37,257 nucleotides of DNA from Candidatus Gastranaerophilales bacterium (lineage in GTDB: Bacteria > Cyanobacteriota > Vampirovibrionia > Gastranaerophilales > Gastranaerophilaceae), in contig CALUVI010000020.1 of assembly GCA_944324185.1 (NCBI GenBank), positions 1 through 37,257 on the forward strand, written 5' to 3'. The notes beneath the pieces were generated by a model, which had not been told where the DNA came from, did no database searches, and saw nothing but the letters and a program-made list of their open reading frames with translations. The first letter of the stretch is position 1; the number at the start of each line of letters is the position of its first letter. Positions 36,800 through 37,257 of this stretch are shown here, in pieces. A program made the position numbers and the translations under genes.

Positions 36800-36832
36800 C
36801 CTTCCCTTTTGAGGGAAGGTTAGGATGGGTGA
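36800..36832 (+). repeat. Short form of the 110-nt repeat (putative empty site)
   Basis: The 19-base left flank and the 14-base right flank of the two long copies are directly joined here at GGGAAG|GTTAGG. The R3-like module before it also precedes copy 1, so it is the same composite repeat without the insert. Confidence 0.75.
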
Positions 36833-37031
36833 GGTTTTCATGTTTTACCCCCCTTCGTCCTCCGGTCACTTCCCCCGCAAGGGGGGCAGATGCTACGGCG
36901 CTCATTTGGCGTGACATGAATCGAGTGACAACGCGCATTCCCTCGCCCCGGCAAGACATCCTGTTTGTTGAATTACATACCAAACCAATACATTTACCCC
37001 GGAGAGGGGCTGTATATATTTAACATAAAAC

Positions 37032-37058
37032 TCGAGAGCCCCTCGTCGGGGCTCTCGA
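37032..37058 (-). terminator. Hairpin terminator for the gene entering from the right
   Basis: A perfect 11-bp GC-rich stem (37032-37042 with 37048-37058) and 5-nt loop. On the minus strand it is followed by a TTTTATGTT tract. Confidence 0.7.
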
Positions 37059-37114
37059 TTCATATTCGACTAGAATAAATATAACTAAAGGAAAAAGGAA
37101 GGAATTTTTGTTTT

Positions 37115-37156
37115 AGGGATTCTTCACCCCTGAATTGCTGTCGGGCTCAGAATGAC
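37115..37156 (+). repeat. Dispersed repeat R2, copy C
   Basis: TTTTGTTTTAGGGATTCTTC is the same as in copy B and the CACCCCTGAAT part is the same as in copy A; the end reads GTCGGGCTCAGAATGAC. Confidence 0.75.
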
Positions 37157-37179
37157 GCCAGCAGGCATTCATTTACCCC

Positions 37180-37257
37180 TTAGCCTGAGAAGGTTTTGTA
37201 AGAAGATTCAATGTTGTCGTTGATAACTTTTTCTACCGCTTCGATTTCTGTTGTAAT
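37180..37257 (-). CDS. C-terminal end of an unidentified protein (partial)
   Basis: An open frame enters from the right edge on the minus strand and gives 25 residues (ending NIESSYKTFSG) before TAA at 37182-37180. The amino-acid usage is plausible and helical, and a strong minus-strand hairpin terminator lies about 120 bases downstream, both supporting a real gene end. Too short to identify. Confidence 0.5.
   Translation of the reverse strand: MTTEIEAVEKVINDNIESSYKTFSG

Larger units (their letters stand above)
36422..37179. other. Gene-free GC-rich repeat cluster, right
   Basis: These ~760 bases hold no believable gene. They contain three copies of the R3 module, the CCTCGCCCC hairpin module (36424-36495), two copies of repeat R2 (36526-36567 and 37115-37156), the 110-nt repeat (36584-36692), its short form (36800-36832), and a strong hairpin (37032-37058). 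Several open frames exist but follow the repeats. Confidence 0.8.

Noticed and set aside
36433..37023. Four open frames of 64-82 aa on both strands
   Set aside because: Repeat-derived; frames cross the module boundaries and share peptides with the left cluster only because the DNA is repeated.

Overview
The window looks like a chromosomal contig from a non-photosynthetic relative of the cyanobacteria (Melainabacteria/Vampirovibrionia type, most like gut Gastranaerophilales). The main evidence is an RNA polymerase beta' gene split into rpoC1 and rpoC2, which is a hallmark of the cyanobacterial lineage. Supporting evidence is a cyanobacterial-style GyrA box, a DUF3326 protein, a DUF4330 protein and an IctB/WaaL-like membrane protein, all in an AT-rich background with no photosynthesis genes. 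GmhA and the HldA-type kinase imply a Gram-negative, heptose-containing envelope. Rubredoxin plus a flavodiiron protein imply an anaerobe that detoxifies oxygen or nitric oxide. The taxonomic placement is inference from gene content only.

Layout, left to right: the 3' end of rpoC1 and complete rpoC2 (1-4349); tig (4528-5820); a divergent pair, DUF3326 (-) and a CorC/HlyC-type CBS membrane protein (+), whose promoters appear to share one palindromic -35 hexamer; a 757-base GC-rich repeat cluster (8258-9014); two lineage-specific unknown proteins (9015-10556); a + strand run of hldA-like kinase, DUF4330, IctB/WaaL-like protein, ligA and a small membrane protein (10639-15949); gyrA, gmhA and pyk (16359-20976); a PiT phosphate permease with its DUF47 partner (-); a UDP-glucuronate decarboxylase (+); a 766-aa EF-hand/Ig-like protein of unknown role (+); clpX and clpP (-); a 53-aa rubredoxin with a flavodiiron protein (-).

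From 36244 down to 30382 a tightly packed minus-strand operon reads: stand-alone ClpX-type zinc-binding domain, 535-aa-class helical-repeat protein, ruvX, DUF1292, stand-alone tandem ClpC N-domains, tilS, hpt. The most unusual feature is that this one operon carries two substrate/adaptor-recognition modules of Clp proteases, one from ClpX and one from ClpC, each without its AAA+ motor. The real clpX and clpP lie about 8 kb away. This is my best candidate for an undescribed system: decoys or adaptors that tune Clp proteolysis.

The other notable layer is dispersed repeats. Intergenic GC-rich modules occur at 8258-8900, 28480-28640 and 36400-37157. They include a 76-nt element with short terminal inverted repeats present in two copies, and a third, uninterrupted copy of its flanking repeat that looks like an empty site. 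GyrA also carries arginine at the position equivalent to E. coli Ser83 in the quinolone-resistance region. No rRNA, tRNA or CRISPR array was seen.
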